A program made the position numbers and the translations under genes. 64,000 nucleotides of DNA from Phycisphaerae bacterium (GTDB lineage Bacteria > Planctomycetota > Phycisphaerae > UBA1845): the NCBI GenBank assembly GCA_029260135.1, contig JAJDDV010000155.1, positions 1-64,000 on the forward strand. The letters are read 5' to 3'. Under the pieces are notes generated by a model. It made no database searches, was not told the origin of the DNA, and was given only the letters and a program-made list of their open reading frames with translations. Positions 1 through 8,652 of this stretch are shown here, one piece after another. The first letter of the stretch is position 1. Each line of letters starts with the position of its first letter.

Positions 1-2
1 AG

Positions 3-101
3 AAGCGGGCATGGGTCTCTCCCTTTCCGGTCGAGTTCATCCGCAGCGCCGATAGGTGGAAGAAGATCGGCCGCGACATACTCTCACACAAGAACGGGTG
101 A
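3..101 (+). CDS. C-terminal fragment of an unknown protein (5' end outside window)
   Basis: A reading frame enters from the left edge and stops at TGA 99-101. It gives about 32 residues rich in aromatic and basic side chains and ends in SHKNG. The composition is compatible with a real protein C-terminus, but no family is recognisable from so short a piece. No other gene lies between it and the terminator hairpin at 421-445. Confidence 0.35.
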   Translation, partial: KRAWVSPFPVEFIRSADRWKKIGRDILSHKNG

Positions 102-686
102 CGCTGCGCTGTATAGCAGAGTATGGGACGTCAGGTCAAGATGTGAACCAAGTTCATTCCTGAGGCTTCCACTGTCCGCAAGTCGAAGTGGATCCGGGTG
201 ACGGGAGAACTGGCACACTGCACTGTCTCCCAGTGCGTCTAGGGCCAATGTAAACGGCGTTGCTGACGGGTCATCGTGTAGCCATGTGGCACGCTCAATA
301 GTCCGGTCTACCCGTTCGTGAACCTTCGGATGCTGGCGTCTGCGTTCCGATAGTTCGAGTTTCGCACTTCTTGGTGTCGATTCGTGAGCCCAGGGTGAAC
401 TCCAATGGGTTCGCCTGAACACGCCCCCCAGCGGGGCGTTTTTTTATGGGAGTGCAGGTTCGAGCCAACCGCAGGCACGGGATGCGCGACAGCGACGTCC
501 TCGCTCGATGACCGGCGCCTCCCACCCCTCTCCGCCGGTTCCCTCCTGTTCTGTCCTCGCCCCGGAGCCTGCCCCGGCGCGCCGGGATCCCTACCCTGTC
601 CCGACGAAGCCGGGGCTCCTTCCCCCCAGCACGCATTCACGTCCCCCGTTGTGCCCGATCACCGATCAGCTATCCTCGACAACGCC
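102..686. other. Intergenic region upstream of the iron transporter genes
   Basis: This 585-base stretch holds no convincing gene. Reading frames crossing it have no Shine-Dalgarno site or recognisable product. The one clear element is the intrinsic terminator at 421-445. About 240 bases separate the terminator from the permease start, so the hairpin could end an upstream transcript or act as an attenuator in a long leader. No tRNA or known riboswitch core was recognised. Confidence 0.5.
421..445 (+). terminator. Intrinsic (Rho-independent) terminator
   Basis: Seven-base perfect stem ACGCCCC (421-427) / GGGGCGT (433-439) with a five-base loop, followed by seven T residues (439-445). The T tract lies only on the 3' side of the plus strand, so it terminates plus-strand transcripts. 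It lies 320 bases beyond the stop of the partial gene at the left edge. Confidence 0.75.
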
Positions 687-2276
687 ATGACGACACCGAG
701 CCACACATCCATGCGCGCAGGCAAACCGAGCATCACCGCGCGGTGTGCCGACACGCTGCTCTCGACCTGGATCACAACAGGCCGCATCGTCGTCATCACG
801 GCCGGAATCGCCTTCGCCCTCTACCTGACCCTCCGACCCTTCCTCCCGTCGCCATCCACAACCGCCACGCCCACTTCCTCATGGCTGACGATCATCCAAT
901 CCTGGCCCACGCTGCTGGCCAACACCCTGACCGTCGCCGGAACCGCGACCCTCATCAGCCTGAGCCTGGCCATCCCCCTCTCGTTCCTTCTCTTCCGCAC
1001 CGACCTCCCCGCGCGCCGCCTGATCACCGCGGCCCTCCTCTTCCTGGCCTGCCTGCCCGTCTTCGCCACCGCCTCCGCCGTGCTCTCCGTCTTCGGGATC
1101 CAGCCTTCACGAGGAAACGCCTGGGTCGCCGGCCTCATCCACGGCTGGATTGGAACACCGCTCGCCCTGTTGCAGATCGGACTGGGCTACCGCTCCATCA
1201 ACGGAGACATCGTCGAAGCCGCCTCCCTCGACGCCTCGCGGCGTCGCATCTGGGCGCACATCGACTGGCCACACATTCGCTGGAGCGTCGGCGCCGTCCT
1301 TCTCATCCAGCTTTGGATCGCCGGCACCGACGTCACCGTCAGCGACCTCCTGTCCGTCCGCACCTTCACCGAAGAGGTCTACATCACCTACCAGTTGAGC
1401 GGTTCCGCCGCCATGCAGTCCCTTCAGATCGCCCCCTACCTGATCCTCTTCGGATTGCTGGTCATGGCGATCCGTCGAACCATGACGGTCAGCCATGTGA
1501 CACCGATGGCGCGCCGCCCCCCTCCTGTCGCACTCAAACACCTGCGCGCGCCCGTCGCCGTCGCTGTGGCGATCACCCTCCTGGGCATGGTCGCAGTGCC
1601 CGTCACCGCCCTAGCCCGGCAGATCGAAAGCTGGCCCGACTTCATCCGCATCTCTCAAACGCTCGTCAACGAGCTTTGCGCGTCGATTTTTCTTTCAGGG
1701 GGGGTTGGCGTCGTTACGGTCGCGTTGACCATGAGTGTCATGATGTTGGCAGTTTCGGCAGGGCGCGCCGGTCGCCTCCTCCGCCTCTCTCTTTTGATTC
1801 TCTTTGTTCTGCCCACGCCGTGTTTGGCGATCGGGTTGATCGAGGGGTTGAACCGTCCGGGTCCGCCGGGTTTGATCTACGATTCACCTGCGGCGTTGGT
1901 CATCGGCCAGACGCTTCGATGGCTGCCGCTGGCGGTGCTGATCACCGTTCCGGCGCTCCTGCGCATTTCCGGTGACGCGGTCGACGCGGCGCGAGTCGAC
2001 GGGTGCGACGGCGCGTGCCTGCACCGTGAACTCTACTGGCCTTTATCGTCGCGATTTCTCGCGTTGGCGTTTGCCGCGGTCATCATTCTGGTTCTGGGCG
2101 AAGTCACGACGTGTGTCCTGCTGCAGCCGCCTGGTTTCTTGCCGTTGTCGGTTCGTTTCTTTACACTGGTTCACTACGGACTGCGCAACGAAGCCGCCGT
2201 AATCTGTTGGCTGATGGTTATCGTGCTGCTAATTCCATGGAGCATCCTCACCTACTTCCTCCACCGCGCGGACTGA
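687..2276 (+). CDS. Fe(III)-type ABC transporter permease (two fused permease halves)
   Basis: 529-residue inner-membrane protein with about twelve hydrophobic segments arranged as two BPD_transp_1 halves, the layout of FbpB/AfuB/SfuB iron permeases. Each half has an EAA-type cytoplasmic loop that would contact an ATPase: GDIVEAASLDASRRRIW in the first and GDAVDAARVDG in the second. The frame is open further upstream to 405, but that extension crosses the terminator and lacks membrane-protein character, so ATG 687 is preferred. ATG 711 is a possible alternative. The substrate-binding gene overlaps its 3' end by 40 bases. Substrate (iron) is inferred from that partner. No ATP-binding subunit gene follows. 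Wobble usage is strongly C-biased up to about 1660 and G/T-richer after it. Confidence 0.85.
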   Translation: MTTPSHTSMRAGKPSITARCADTLLSTWITTGRIVVITAGIAFALYLTLRPFLPSPSTTATPTSSWLTIIQSWPTLLANTLTVAGTATLISLSLAIPLSFLLFRTDLPARRLITAALLFLACLPVFATASAVLSVFGIQPSRGNAWVAGLIHGWIGTPLALLQIGLGYRSINGDIVEAASLDASRRRIWAHIDWPHIRWSVGAVLLIQLWIAGTDVTVSDLLSVRTFTEEVYITYQLSGSAAMQSLQIAPYLILFGLLVMAIRRTMTVSHVTPMARRPPPVALKHLRAPVAVAVAITLLGMVAVPVTALARQIESWPDFIRISQTLVNELCASIFLSGGVGVVTVALTMSVMMLAVSAGRAGRLLRLSLLILFVLPTPCLAIGLIEGLNRPGPPGLIYDSPAALVIGQTLRWLPLAVLITVPALLRISGDAVDAARVDGCDGACLHRELYWPLSSRFLALAFAAVIILVLGEVTTCVLLQPPGFLPLSVRFFTLVHYGLRNEAAVICWLMVIVLLIPWSILTYFLHRAD

Positions 2277-3301
2277 CGCGTGCCCTTGGGGTCGCGGTCG
2301 TCTTGACGGTCACTCTCGCGTTTGGAGCCTGTCGGCGTGAGCGTTCATCATCCATCGCCCCCGTCGTCATCTATACTTCGCTCGATCGCTCCTTCTCTGA
2401 GCCGATCCTCACTGAGTTCTCGAAGAGAACCGGGATCGAGGTTCGCCCGGTCTACGATACGGAGTCGACGAAGACGGTCGGTCTGGTCAACCGGATCCGC
2501 GCCGAGCGCAACCGACCCCGCTGCGACGTTTTCTGGAATAACGAGATTCTCAACACTCTCCTTCTCGCGCAGGAAGGGCTCCTTCGGCCAACCACGCCGG
2601 CAAACGCCGCGCATTATCCTCCCGGCGTTCGTGATCCCGGGTCGCTCTGGCACGGGTTTGCCGCCAGAGCACGGGTGCTGATCGTGAACACGGAGTTGCT
2701 GGCCGGTGGTCCCCCGCCGGGTTCGATGTACGACCTACTCGATGCGAAGTGGAGAGGCCGAATCGGCATCGCCAAGCCGGTGGCGGGGACGACGGCGTCC
2801 CACGTCGCGTGTTTGTTCGCCCTTCTCGGCGAAGCGGACGCCGTCACGTATCTCGAGGGGCTGAAGGCCAACGAGGTGAGCATCGAGTCCGGCAACAAAT
2901 CGTGTGCGCGGAACGTAGCCTCCGGCGTTTTGGCGATGGCGTGGACGGACACGGATGACGCGATCATCGAAGTCGAGAGGGGGTACCCGGTGATGATCGT
3001 CTATCCCGACAATGGCCCGAACGGCGTCGGTACGCTGTTCATTCCGAACACGTTGACCGCCCTTGCAGGCTCGCCGAACTCGTCCGGAGCCGACCGTCTT
3101 ATCGACTACCTTCTTTCGCCCGACGTCGAACAGCGGTTGGCGGCGGGCCCGTCGGCTCAGATCCCTCTGGGTCGAGAAAGTGTCCCTTCAACGCGGACGA
3201 GAGGTCCCAAAGAGGTGAAGTCGATGTCGGTCGATTTCGCGGAAGCGGCGCGACAGTGGCCCGCCGCCCAGACGTACATCCAGACCCAGTTTCTCAAGTA
3301 G
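2237..3301 (+). CDS. Fe(III)-type ABC transporter substrate-binding lipoprotein
   Basis: 354-residue extracytoplasmic solute-binding protein of the FbpA/FutA class. The N-terminus has a hydrophobic stretch ending in FGAC, an acceptable lipobox, so a membrane-anchored lipoprotein is likely. The mature start PVVIYTSLDRSFSEPIL is typical of iron-binding family members, which open with a YTS/YSS strand. The downstream DVFWNNEILNTLLLAQEGLL segment also fits. ATG 2237 lies inside the permease gene, giving a 40-base overlap and probable translational coupling. Longer upstream starts would read through permease sequence. The ligand is inferred from family resemblance; a thiamine- or phosphonate-type binding protein cannot be excluded. 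Confidence 0.82.
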   Translation: MEHPHLLPPPRGLTRALGVAVVLTVTLAFGACRRERSSSIAPVVIYTSLDRSFSEPILTEFSKRTGIEVRPVYDTESTKTVGLVNRIRAERNRPRCDVFWNNEILNTLLLAQEGLLRPTTPANAAHYPPGVRDPGSLWHGFAARARVLIVNTELLAGGPPPGSMYDLLDAKWRGRIGIAKPVAGTTASHVACLFALLGEADAVTYLEGLKANEVSIESGNKSCARNVASGVLAMAWTDTDDAIIEVERGYPVMIVYPDNGPNGVGTLFIPNTLTALAGSPNSSGADRLIDYLLSPDVEQRLAAGPSAQIPLGRESVPSTRTRGPKEVKSMSVDFAEAARQWPAAQTYIQTQFLK

Positions 3302-3835
3302 ATATCCGGATCACACTTCGCGGGGCAGGGGCGTCCGGATTTGCGGCGCCGCGTTTCAGTGACGTCTGAAACTGTACATTCGCCTTCGTGGTGTGAGACC
3401 CTATGGGAGGGAGGAGACCCTGTTGCGCTCCTCGTCTGCGCTCCGGGCAGGATGTTAAGAAGGCGTACTTTCTTCACCAGGCGGGTGACCGTTGTGCGGA
3501 ATTTCGCGCGACCCTGGGCCAACTCCCTCAGTCCGCAGTTGACCAGTTTCTCCCGACCTGTGTCCGTGCTGCCACTACATTTCCCAAGAACCGCGCCTGG
3601 ACTGCCCTGATGGCAATCTCGGTTGACCTAACGTGATTTGGAGGAAAGAATTCGTTGCGGCATGAGGATTGCCGGTAGAAACCGCGTGGGAGGTGTCGGC
3701 GCCGAAATCAGGTAGCCTAGATTGTGCGGTGATGGTCTACGGTCACGAGGCCGTAGTTGCGGCGCTTCTGCGTGTTCCGCGAGTGGTTCTTATTTAGGAA
3801 TTCATCCGGCTTGACCGGCGTACCATGGCTCTTAC

Positions 3836-3905
3836 GAGGTCAGCGACACAAAGCCCTTCCATCCTCCTCTCTCCGGCCCGATAGCGGGAGGGCGTCGCTG
3901 ACCTC
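3836..3905. repeat. 12-bp perfect inverted repeat with 46-base spacer
   Basis: GAGGTCAGCGAC at 3836-3847 is the exact reverse complement of GTCGCTGACCTC at 3894-3905. The pair could form a large hairpin or mark the ends of a degraded small element. No transposase sequence lies between the arms. Confidence 0.55.
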
Positions 3906-3985
3906 ACTCACAGACTTCTCGACTTGGTGAGATCGGCGGAGTCCGGCTTTTCCGAAAGTACTCCTTTCCTCTCTCTCCGGCCCGA
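3867..3985. repeat. 15-bp direct repeat CTCTCTCCGGCCCGA
   Basis: The same 15 bases occur at 3867-3881 and 3971-3985, 104 bases apart, each followed by a G-rich GGGAG block within about ten bases. The first copy sits inside the spacer of the inverted repeat at 3836-3905. Function is unknown. Confidence 0.5.
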
Positions 3986-4302
3986 ACAGGGAGAAGCCCC
4001 GCCGGTCTCGCTATTTTTTTCTGCACCGCAGCAGCATCAGACGCTCGCCCCTCCTGGGTCGCTGGAGAGGGTCCGGTCTGGCACGGCGGCGGCCTGCCTC
4101 GTGGCGGCACCGAGCATCCTTCGAATCCGAACCTCGGCTCGGCGAGCGCCGCCAAGTGCCGAAGCGGCGTAATCCTCTAGATACGTTGGGGGCTTTCCTT
4201 ACAGTCGAGGGCTCCGGGATCCGGCGGCGGTTGCCGCCCGGCGGGCTTTGCTGCATGATGGTGCGGTCGTTTCGTGGCAACCATCCTGCAGGATGAAGCG
4301 TA

Positions 4303-5169
4303 ATGCGGTCGTCTTCTCAGAGATCTCAGACGCTTCGGCAGCTCATTGCGGAAGACATCGTGATGATGCCGGGGGCGTTCAACGCGCTGAGTGGTCGCAT
4401 GGTCGAGCGCGAGGGGTTCGGTGCGATCTATCTTTCCGGGGCGGTGCTGGCCAATTCGGTCGGCGGCGTTCCGGATACCGGTCTTATGACGCTGAGTGAG
4501 GCTCGCGACCACGCGGACCACATCGCCCGATCGACGTCGGTGCCGCTCCTGATGGACGCGGACACCGGATACGGTGGCGCGGAGAATGCGGCTCGGACCG
4601 TCCGCGTCCTCGAGTCGGCCGGCGTGAGCGGGATTCACCTGGAGGACCAGGAGTTTCCGAAGCGATGCGGCCATCTCGACGGCAAGCAGCTTGTTGAAGT
4701 CGGGGAGATGTGCGAGAAGATCGCGGCGGCGGCGGCGGCCAAGACGAGTGCGGATTTCCTTCTCCTGGCCCGGACGGACGCTCGCGGCGTCACAGGGTAT
4801 GACGATGCCGTCGAGCGATCACAGGCCTATCTTCGAGCCGGTGCCGACGGCATTTTTCCTGAGGCGCTTCAGGGGAGGGAGGAATTCCAACGTTTTGCGA
4901 AGGATGTGAAGACCATCTTGCTGGCCAACATGACCGAGTTCGGCAAGTCGCCCTTCTTTACGGCGTCGGAATTCAAGGACATGGGGTACAACCTCGTCAT
5001 CTATCCGGTGACGTTGCAGCGATGTGCGATGCATTCGATCGGCGAAGCGCTGCGCACGATGCGCCAGGAGGGCACACAGCAGTCGATCGTGGACCGTATG
5101 CAGACACGGCAGGAGCTGTATGATCTTCTCGGTTATCGTCCCGAGGAGAATCCACGGGCTGGATCATAA
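4303..5169 (+). CDS. prpB: 2-methylisocitrate lyase / isocitrate lyase-PEP mutase superfamily protein
   Basis: 288 residues, the usual PrpB length. It would cleave 2-methylisocitrate to pyruvate and succinate, the last step of the methylcitrate route for propionyl-CoA. The family signature PKRCGH at about 120-124 places the catalytic cysteine at residue 122. Metal-binding acidic residues lie in LMDADTGYGG and IHLEDQEFPK. A weak Shine-Dalgarno (AGGATG) precedes ATG 4303. It sits 53 bases upstream of a citrate synthase gene on the same strand, an arrangement also seen in prp operons, although no prpD is present. Carboxyvinyl-carboxyphosphonate or oxaloacetate-decarboxylase relatives are less likely given the KRCGH motif. 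Confidence 0.9.
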   Translation: MRSSSQRSQTLRQLIAEDIVMMPGAFNALSGRMVEREGFGAIYLSGAVLANSVGGVPDTGLMTLSEARDHADHIARSTSVPLLMDADTGYGGAENAARTVRVLESAGVSGIHLEDQEFPKRCGHLDGKQLVEVGEMCEKIAAAAAAKTSADFLLLARTDARGVTGYDDAVERSQAYLRAGADGIFPEALQGREEFQRFAKDVKTILLANMTEFGKSPFFTASEFKDMGYNLVIYPVTLQRCAMHSIGEALRTMRQEGTQQSIVDRMQTRQELYDLLGYRPEENPRAGS

Positions 5170-5222
5170 TCGCGAGAAACACGCTTTAACCCGTACCACT
5201 GAGAATCGAGAGGCGGTGCAGA

Positions 5223-6500
5223 ATGTCGAGCTTGAAGGAAGTACTGACAGACAAGATCCCGGAGTATCGCGAGAAGACCAAAGACATCCTTGCCCGGCAC
5301 GGCGAGACGGTGATCTCGGAGGTTACCGTCGCACAGGCCTACGGAGGGATGCGCGGGGTCAAGGGACAGATCTGCGACACGTCGACGGTGAATCCGGATA
5401 CGGGTCTGATCGTGCGCGGCCGCCCGCTAGCCACGATTACCGATCGGTGTCCCGAGGAGATGTTCTGGTTGCTGGTGACCGGGGAACTTCCCGAGCCCGA
5501 CTCGCTGAAGGGACTGCAAGACGAGCTTGCCCGTCGGAGCGAGGTTCCCGCCGCGGTGTTCGACGCGTTGCGAGCGCTTCCGAAGACGACGCACCCGATG
5601 GCCATGCAGAGCATCGGTCTGCTGGCGATGCAGGAGGGGTCGAAGTTCAGGAAGCAGTATGACGCCGGGATGCGTAAGACGGAATATTGGGAGGCCTGCC
5701 TGGACGATTCGCTCGACCTGCTGGCTCGCATCCCGACGCTCACGGCGGGTGTGTATCGCATTCGCTACGAGGACGGCAAGTTGATTCCTCGTGACCCGAG
5801 CAAGGATTGGAGCGCGAACTTTGCGCACATGATGGGCGTTGCCGACCCGTCGGGCAATCTGGCCAATCTGATGCGTCTGTACCTGAACCTTCACGCCGAC
5901 CACGAGAGCGGTAACGTCAGCGCCAACCTTTGTCATGTCACGGGTTCGGCGCTGTCCGATCCGTACTATGCGGTGTCCGCCGGTCTCAACGGTCTGGCCG
6001 GTCCGCTTCATGGACTCGCGAATCAGGAATGCCTCAACTTCCACCTTGCGATTCTCGAGAAGTTCGGCGGCGTCCCGACGGCAGCGCAACTCCAGGACTT
6101 CACCTGGGAGAATCTCAACTCCGGTCGGGTGATTCCGGGGTTTGGTCATGCCGTCCTTCGCTGCATTGATCCTCGCTACACGGCCTGCCACGAGTTCGGT
6201 CTCACCGCGTGTGCGAACGAACCGCTCTTCAAGCTGGCGGACCTCATGCTCAAGGTGATTCCCGGTGTGTTGACGGAACACGGCAAGGCCAAGAACGTCA
6301 ACCCGAACGTCGACGCGCTCTCGGGTGTGTTGATGTACTCGCTCGGCGTGACGCACTCGCCGTTCTACACGGCGATCTTCGGCGTCTCGCGTGCCATCGG
6401 GATGTGCGCTCAGATGATCCTGAATCGTGCGATCGGGACTCCGATCACGCGCCCCAAGTCGGTGACGACGGAGTGGGTGATCAAGCAGGTTGGGGCGTAG
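5223..6500 (+). CDS. gltA: Citrate synthase, mitochondrial (eukaryotic) type
   Basis: 425 residues. It condenses acetyl-CoA (possibly also propionyl-CoA) with oxaloacetate. The catalytic residues are visible as H263 (GPLHGLANQE), H309 (PGFGHAVLR) and D364 (NPNVDALSG). All three are offset by exactly 11 from H274, H320 and D375 of mammalian mitochondrial citrate synthase, so this is the eukaryotic-type subfamily rather than the common hexameric bacterial GltA or the short PrpC type. The motif LNLHADHESGNVSA and the end RPKSVTTE support that. It probably forms an operon with the prpB-like gene just upstream. The adjacent PrpB makes 2-methylcitrate synthase activity possible, but sequence alone does not decide this. 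Confidence 0.93.
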   Translation: MSSLKEVLTDKIPEYREKTKDILARHGETVISEVTVAQAYGGMRGVKGQICDTSTVNPDTGLIVRGRPLATITDRCPEEMFWLLVTGELPEPDSLKGLQDELARRSEVPAAVFDALRALPKTTHPMAMQSIGLLAMQEGSKFRKQYDAGMRKTEYWEACLDDSLDLLARIPTLTAGVYRIRYEDGKLIPRDPSKDWSANFAHMMGVADPSGNLANLMRLYLNLHADHESGNVSANLCHVTGSALSDPYYAVSAGLNGLAGPLHGLANQECLNFHLAILEKFGGVPTAAQLQDFTWENLNSGRVIPGFGHAVLRCIDPRYTACHEFGLTACANEPLFKLADLMLKVIPGVLTEHGKAKNVNPNVDALSGVLMYSLGVTHSPFYTAIFGVSRAIGMCAQMILNRAIGTPITRPKSVTTEWVIKQVGA

Positions 6501-6583
6501 GCACGAGGACCGCGGCTGAGGTCGGCGGCTCTACGCGCACAGAACATGGCGACGCACCGCCTGGAGGTTGCGAACGCCAACAG

Positions 6584-7330
6584 ATGAACACCCTCGACCA
6601 GCTCACGGAACTTCTTCATGACGCGCGCGCGGGCGTCGCGTTCACCGGTGCGGGAATCAGTACGGAGAGCGGCCTGTCCGATTTTCGCAGTCCCGGCGGC
6701 GTTTGGGCGCGCCATCAGCCGGTGCTGTACGACGAGTTTCTCGCTTCGAAAGAGGCGCGAGCACGCTACTGGGCGATGCGTCTGGAACTCCACGAACAGC
6801 TCGACGAGGCCAAGCCCAACGCAGGCCATCGTGCGTTGGCAAGGCTCGAACAGCTCGGGAAGATTGGGGTTGTCGTTACGCAGAACATCGATGGGCTTCA
6901 TCAGGACGCCGGTAGTCGGCACGTGATCGAGATTCACGGAACGGCACGGGTCGTCGAGTGCATCGGATGCCACAAGGAGTGGCGGCCGAGTGAGATTGTC
7001 GCGCGGGTTCGCAACGGAGACGAGGCACCCGAATGTGACGCGTGTGGCGCGCCGCTCAAATCGAAGACGATTTCGTTCGGACAGGCGATGCCGGTCGAGG
7101 ACGTTCAGAAGGCGGCGGCGCTGTGCACCGGCGCGGATGTCTGCCTGGCGATCGGTTCGTCGCTGGTTGTCGAGCCGGCGGCGTCGCTACCGCGCCTGGC
7201 GAAGCAGCACGGCGCGAAGCTGGCGATCCTCAATAACACCGAGACGCCGCTGGATTTTCTCGCCGACGTCGTCGTTCGCGAACCGATCGGCAGAACGCTT
7301 CAGGAGGCGCTAGCGTGCCTTGAGTTGTAA
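6584..7330 (+). CDS. Sir2-family NAD-dependent protein deacylase (sirtuin)
   Basis: 248-residue cytosolic sirtuin that would remove acyl groups from lysines using NAD. Visible motifs are GAGISTESGLSDFR near the N-terminus, TQNIDGLHQDAGS from residue 99, catalytic H118 in IEIHGT, and a zinc module with C126/C129 and C151/C154. NAD-binding GSSLVVEPAA and LNNTETPLD follow. The frame is open back to 6209 inside the citrate synthase gene, so ATG 6584 (MNTLDQLTELL) is chosen on family length; GGAGG lies rather far upstream. It follows citrate synthase by 83 bases. Acyl-lysine regulation of central metabolic enzymes would be a plausible role, as an inference from position. Confidence 0.92.
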   Translation: MNTLDQLTELLHDARAGVAFTGAGISTESGLSDFRSPGGVWARHQPVLYDEFLASKEARARYWAMRLELHEQLDEAKPNAGHRALARLEQLGKIGVVVTQNIDGLHQDAGSRHVIEIHGTARVVECIGCHKEWRPSEIVARVRNGDEAPECDACGAPLKSKTISFGQAMPVEDVQKAAALCTGADVCLAIGSSLVVEPAASLPRLAKQHGAKLAILNNTETPLDFLADVVVREPIGRTLQEALACLEL

Positions 7331-7910
7331 CCCTCACGGCTTTCGAGCGTCCGAAGCCGGGTCGCGCATCTCCGGCCCGTGCCCCTTCCTGACGGATGAT
7401 TACGTTTGGACCTTATCGGTCCGTCCGAGAATCAGCTTGTTTCTCGACTGATAGTGGCGGTTTCTCGGACCGGTGAGTTCAGCGAAGAGAGGTAGTGCCG
7501 TGAGCGTGACATTGGCACTCTCGTCGCGCTCTTGCGTAACTCGGTAAACTAGGGACGTCCGATAGCCGGTTCGCCGCGACATGTGGCGCACATTGGTTTT
7601 CCACTTGCAACATCTTGTGTGACCGGTGGCTTATCCGGGCGTAAGGGTCATTTTTCTTCAAGAACGAGAAACGGGCCTGACGATACTAAGAACGGCGACA
7701 GGGCAGTTCAGGTTGCCCGATGGAACGGCACCTCGCAGCCCGACACACCTCGGCTCACTCCCGTCGTTCACGGATGGATGTGTGTGCGGATGCTGATACG
7801 CCCTGCGGGGCGTTCGACCTGGGCAGCGGACGGGTTTCCTGTCGCGAACCGTTCCTCCTCGTGGCAATCGGAGGGGCGGTGGAAGGGAGAGCCCGAAGGA
7901 ACGTGGCGAC
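7331..7910. other. Intergenic region upstream of the FlgM-like gene
   Basis: 580 bases with no supported gene. Two short hairpins are visible, GGACC-TTATC-GGTCC near 7409-7423 and ACGCCC-TGCG-GGGCGT near 7799-7814. Neither is followed by a T tract. A GGAGG and GGAAGGAG-rich stretch at about 7871-7900 probably provides the ribosome binding site of the next gene. Confidence 0.45.
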
Positions 7911-8189
7911 ATGAGCTTTCTCGAGAACATCGACGGCGCAAACTTTCCGCTTCACCACTCCGAGATCAGGCGGATCCCGCACCATCCCCGTGAGGACCGA
8001 CCGTCCTTTCCGTTGGAGGACACGGTCGAGTTCTCGAGTGCGGGGAGACAGCTGGCGGAGACCGTCGGATCATCGTCGTTTCGGGCTGCCCGGATTCAAG
8101 CCATCCGCAGCGAGATCGCTGCCGGCACGTATGAGACGCGGGAGCGCATCGAGGGCGCCGTCTCGCGTTTGCTCGACATTCTGGCCTAG
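7911..8189 (+). CDS. FlgM-like anti-sigma-28 domain protein
   Basis: 92-residue protein whose C-terminal half (about 55-92) fits the FlgM pattern: R-x-x-R-I-x-x-I-R-x-x-I-x-x-G-T-Y, then a helix ending in SRLLDIL. FlgM holds the flagellar sigma factor FliA inactive until the hook is complete. The N-terminal 50 residues are unrelated and probably disordered, also usual in FlgM. A purine-rich ribosome binding stretch precedes ATG 7911. No flagellar structural genes are in the window, so it is an orphan here. It could equally be a small regulator that uses the same fold. Confidence 0.7.
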   Translation: MSFLENIDGANFPLHHSEIRRIPHHPREDRPSFPLEDTVEFSSAGRQLAETVGSSSFRAARIQAIRSEIAAGTYETRERIEGAVSRLLDILA

Positions 8190-8652
8190 CGCGATCCGCG
8201 TGAGAGACGTACCTGTCGTTTGGGCATTCCCATCGCGTTGCCGCCGCGCCGATTCACACGAGAGCAGGGAGCGCACCGTGAGCCATGCGGTTCTTCTCGA
8301 GGGACGGCGCGTCGTCTGACGGGAGTGACACGGTCGTGTCGCTGGGGTAACGAACGACACGGTCCCGTAAGACGCGGGGTCGTACACGATTCTTCGCACG
8401 CGCGATAACATCGGGGTTTGAAGGCCGAAATATCTTTTCATTTCTTGGCGCCCGCGTGCGACACGTCCCCTTCGCCTACGCGCCGCCTGCACAGCGCCGC
8501 ACCACGCGTATTATCGGTAGCGCGATGCGGGACCGTCCTCGTGAAGCGTGGTTCATCCATTGAATTGTAGACTGCCAGTGTCCTAGGATTTCAAGGGCCT
8601 TGGGCCGTATTTGCACGGGAATTCGTGATTCGCTGCGTGGATGTGCCGAGTG
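8190..8652. other. Intergenic region, nothing recognised
   Basis: About 460 bases between the FlgM-like and UVR-motif genes. Frames on both strands lack ribosome binding sites and recognisable products. No terminator with a T tract, RNA gene or repeat was identified. Confidence 0.4.

Larger units (their letters stand above)
3302..4302. other. 1-kb intergenic region with short repeats, no gene seen
   Basis: About 1,000 bases without a convincing coding frame. The short frames that cross it (for example 3341-3610 and 3403-3636) lack Shine-Dalgarno sites and protein-like composition. It contains a 12-base inverted repeat (3836-3847 / 3894-3905) and a 15-base direct repeat (3867-3881 / 3971-3985), listed separately. 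A T7 run near 4013-4019 follows only a weak stem. The region may be decayed sequence or carry an unrecognised RNA. Confidence 0.45.

Noticed and set aside
450-475. GGTTCGAGCC resembling a tRNA T-arm
   Set aside because: The five-base stems on either side do not pair, and no acceptor stem or anticodon arm can be drawn around it.
3341-3636. Overlapping plus-strand frames as small genes
   Set aside because: No ribosome binding site, Arg/Pro-rich composition typical of non-coding GC-rich DNA, and no family resemblance.
7540-7570. Sigma-28-like TAAA ... CCGATA upstream of the FlgM-like gene
   Set aside because: Spacing between the boxes is about 10 bases rather than 15 and it lies some 350 bases from the start codon.
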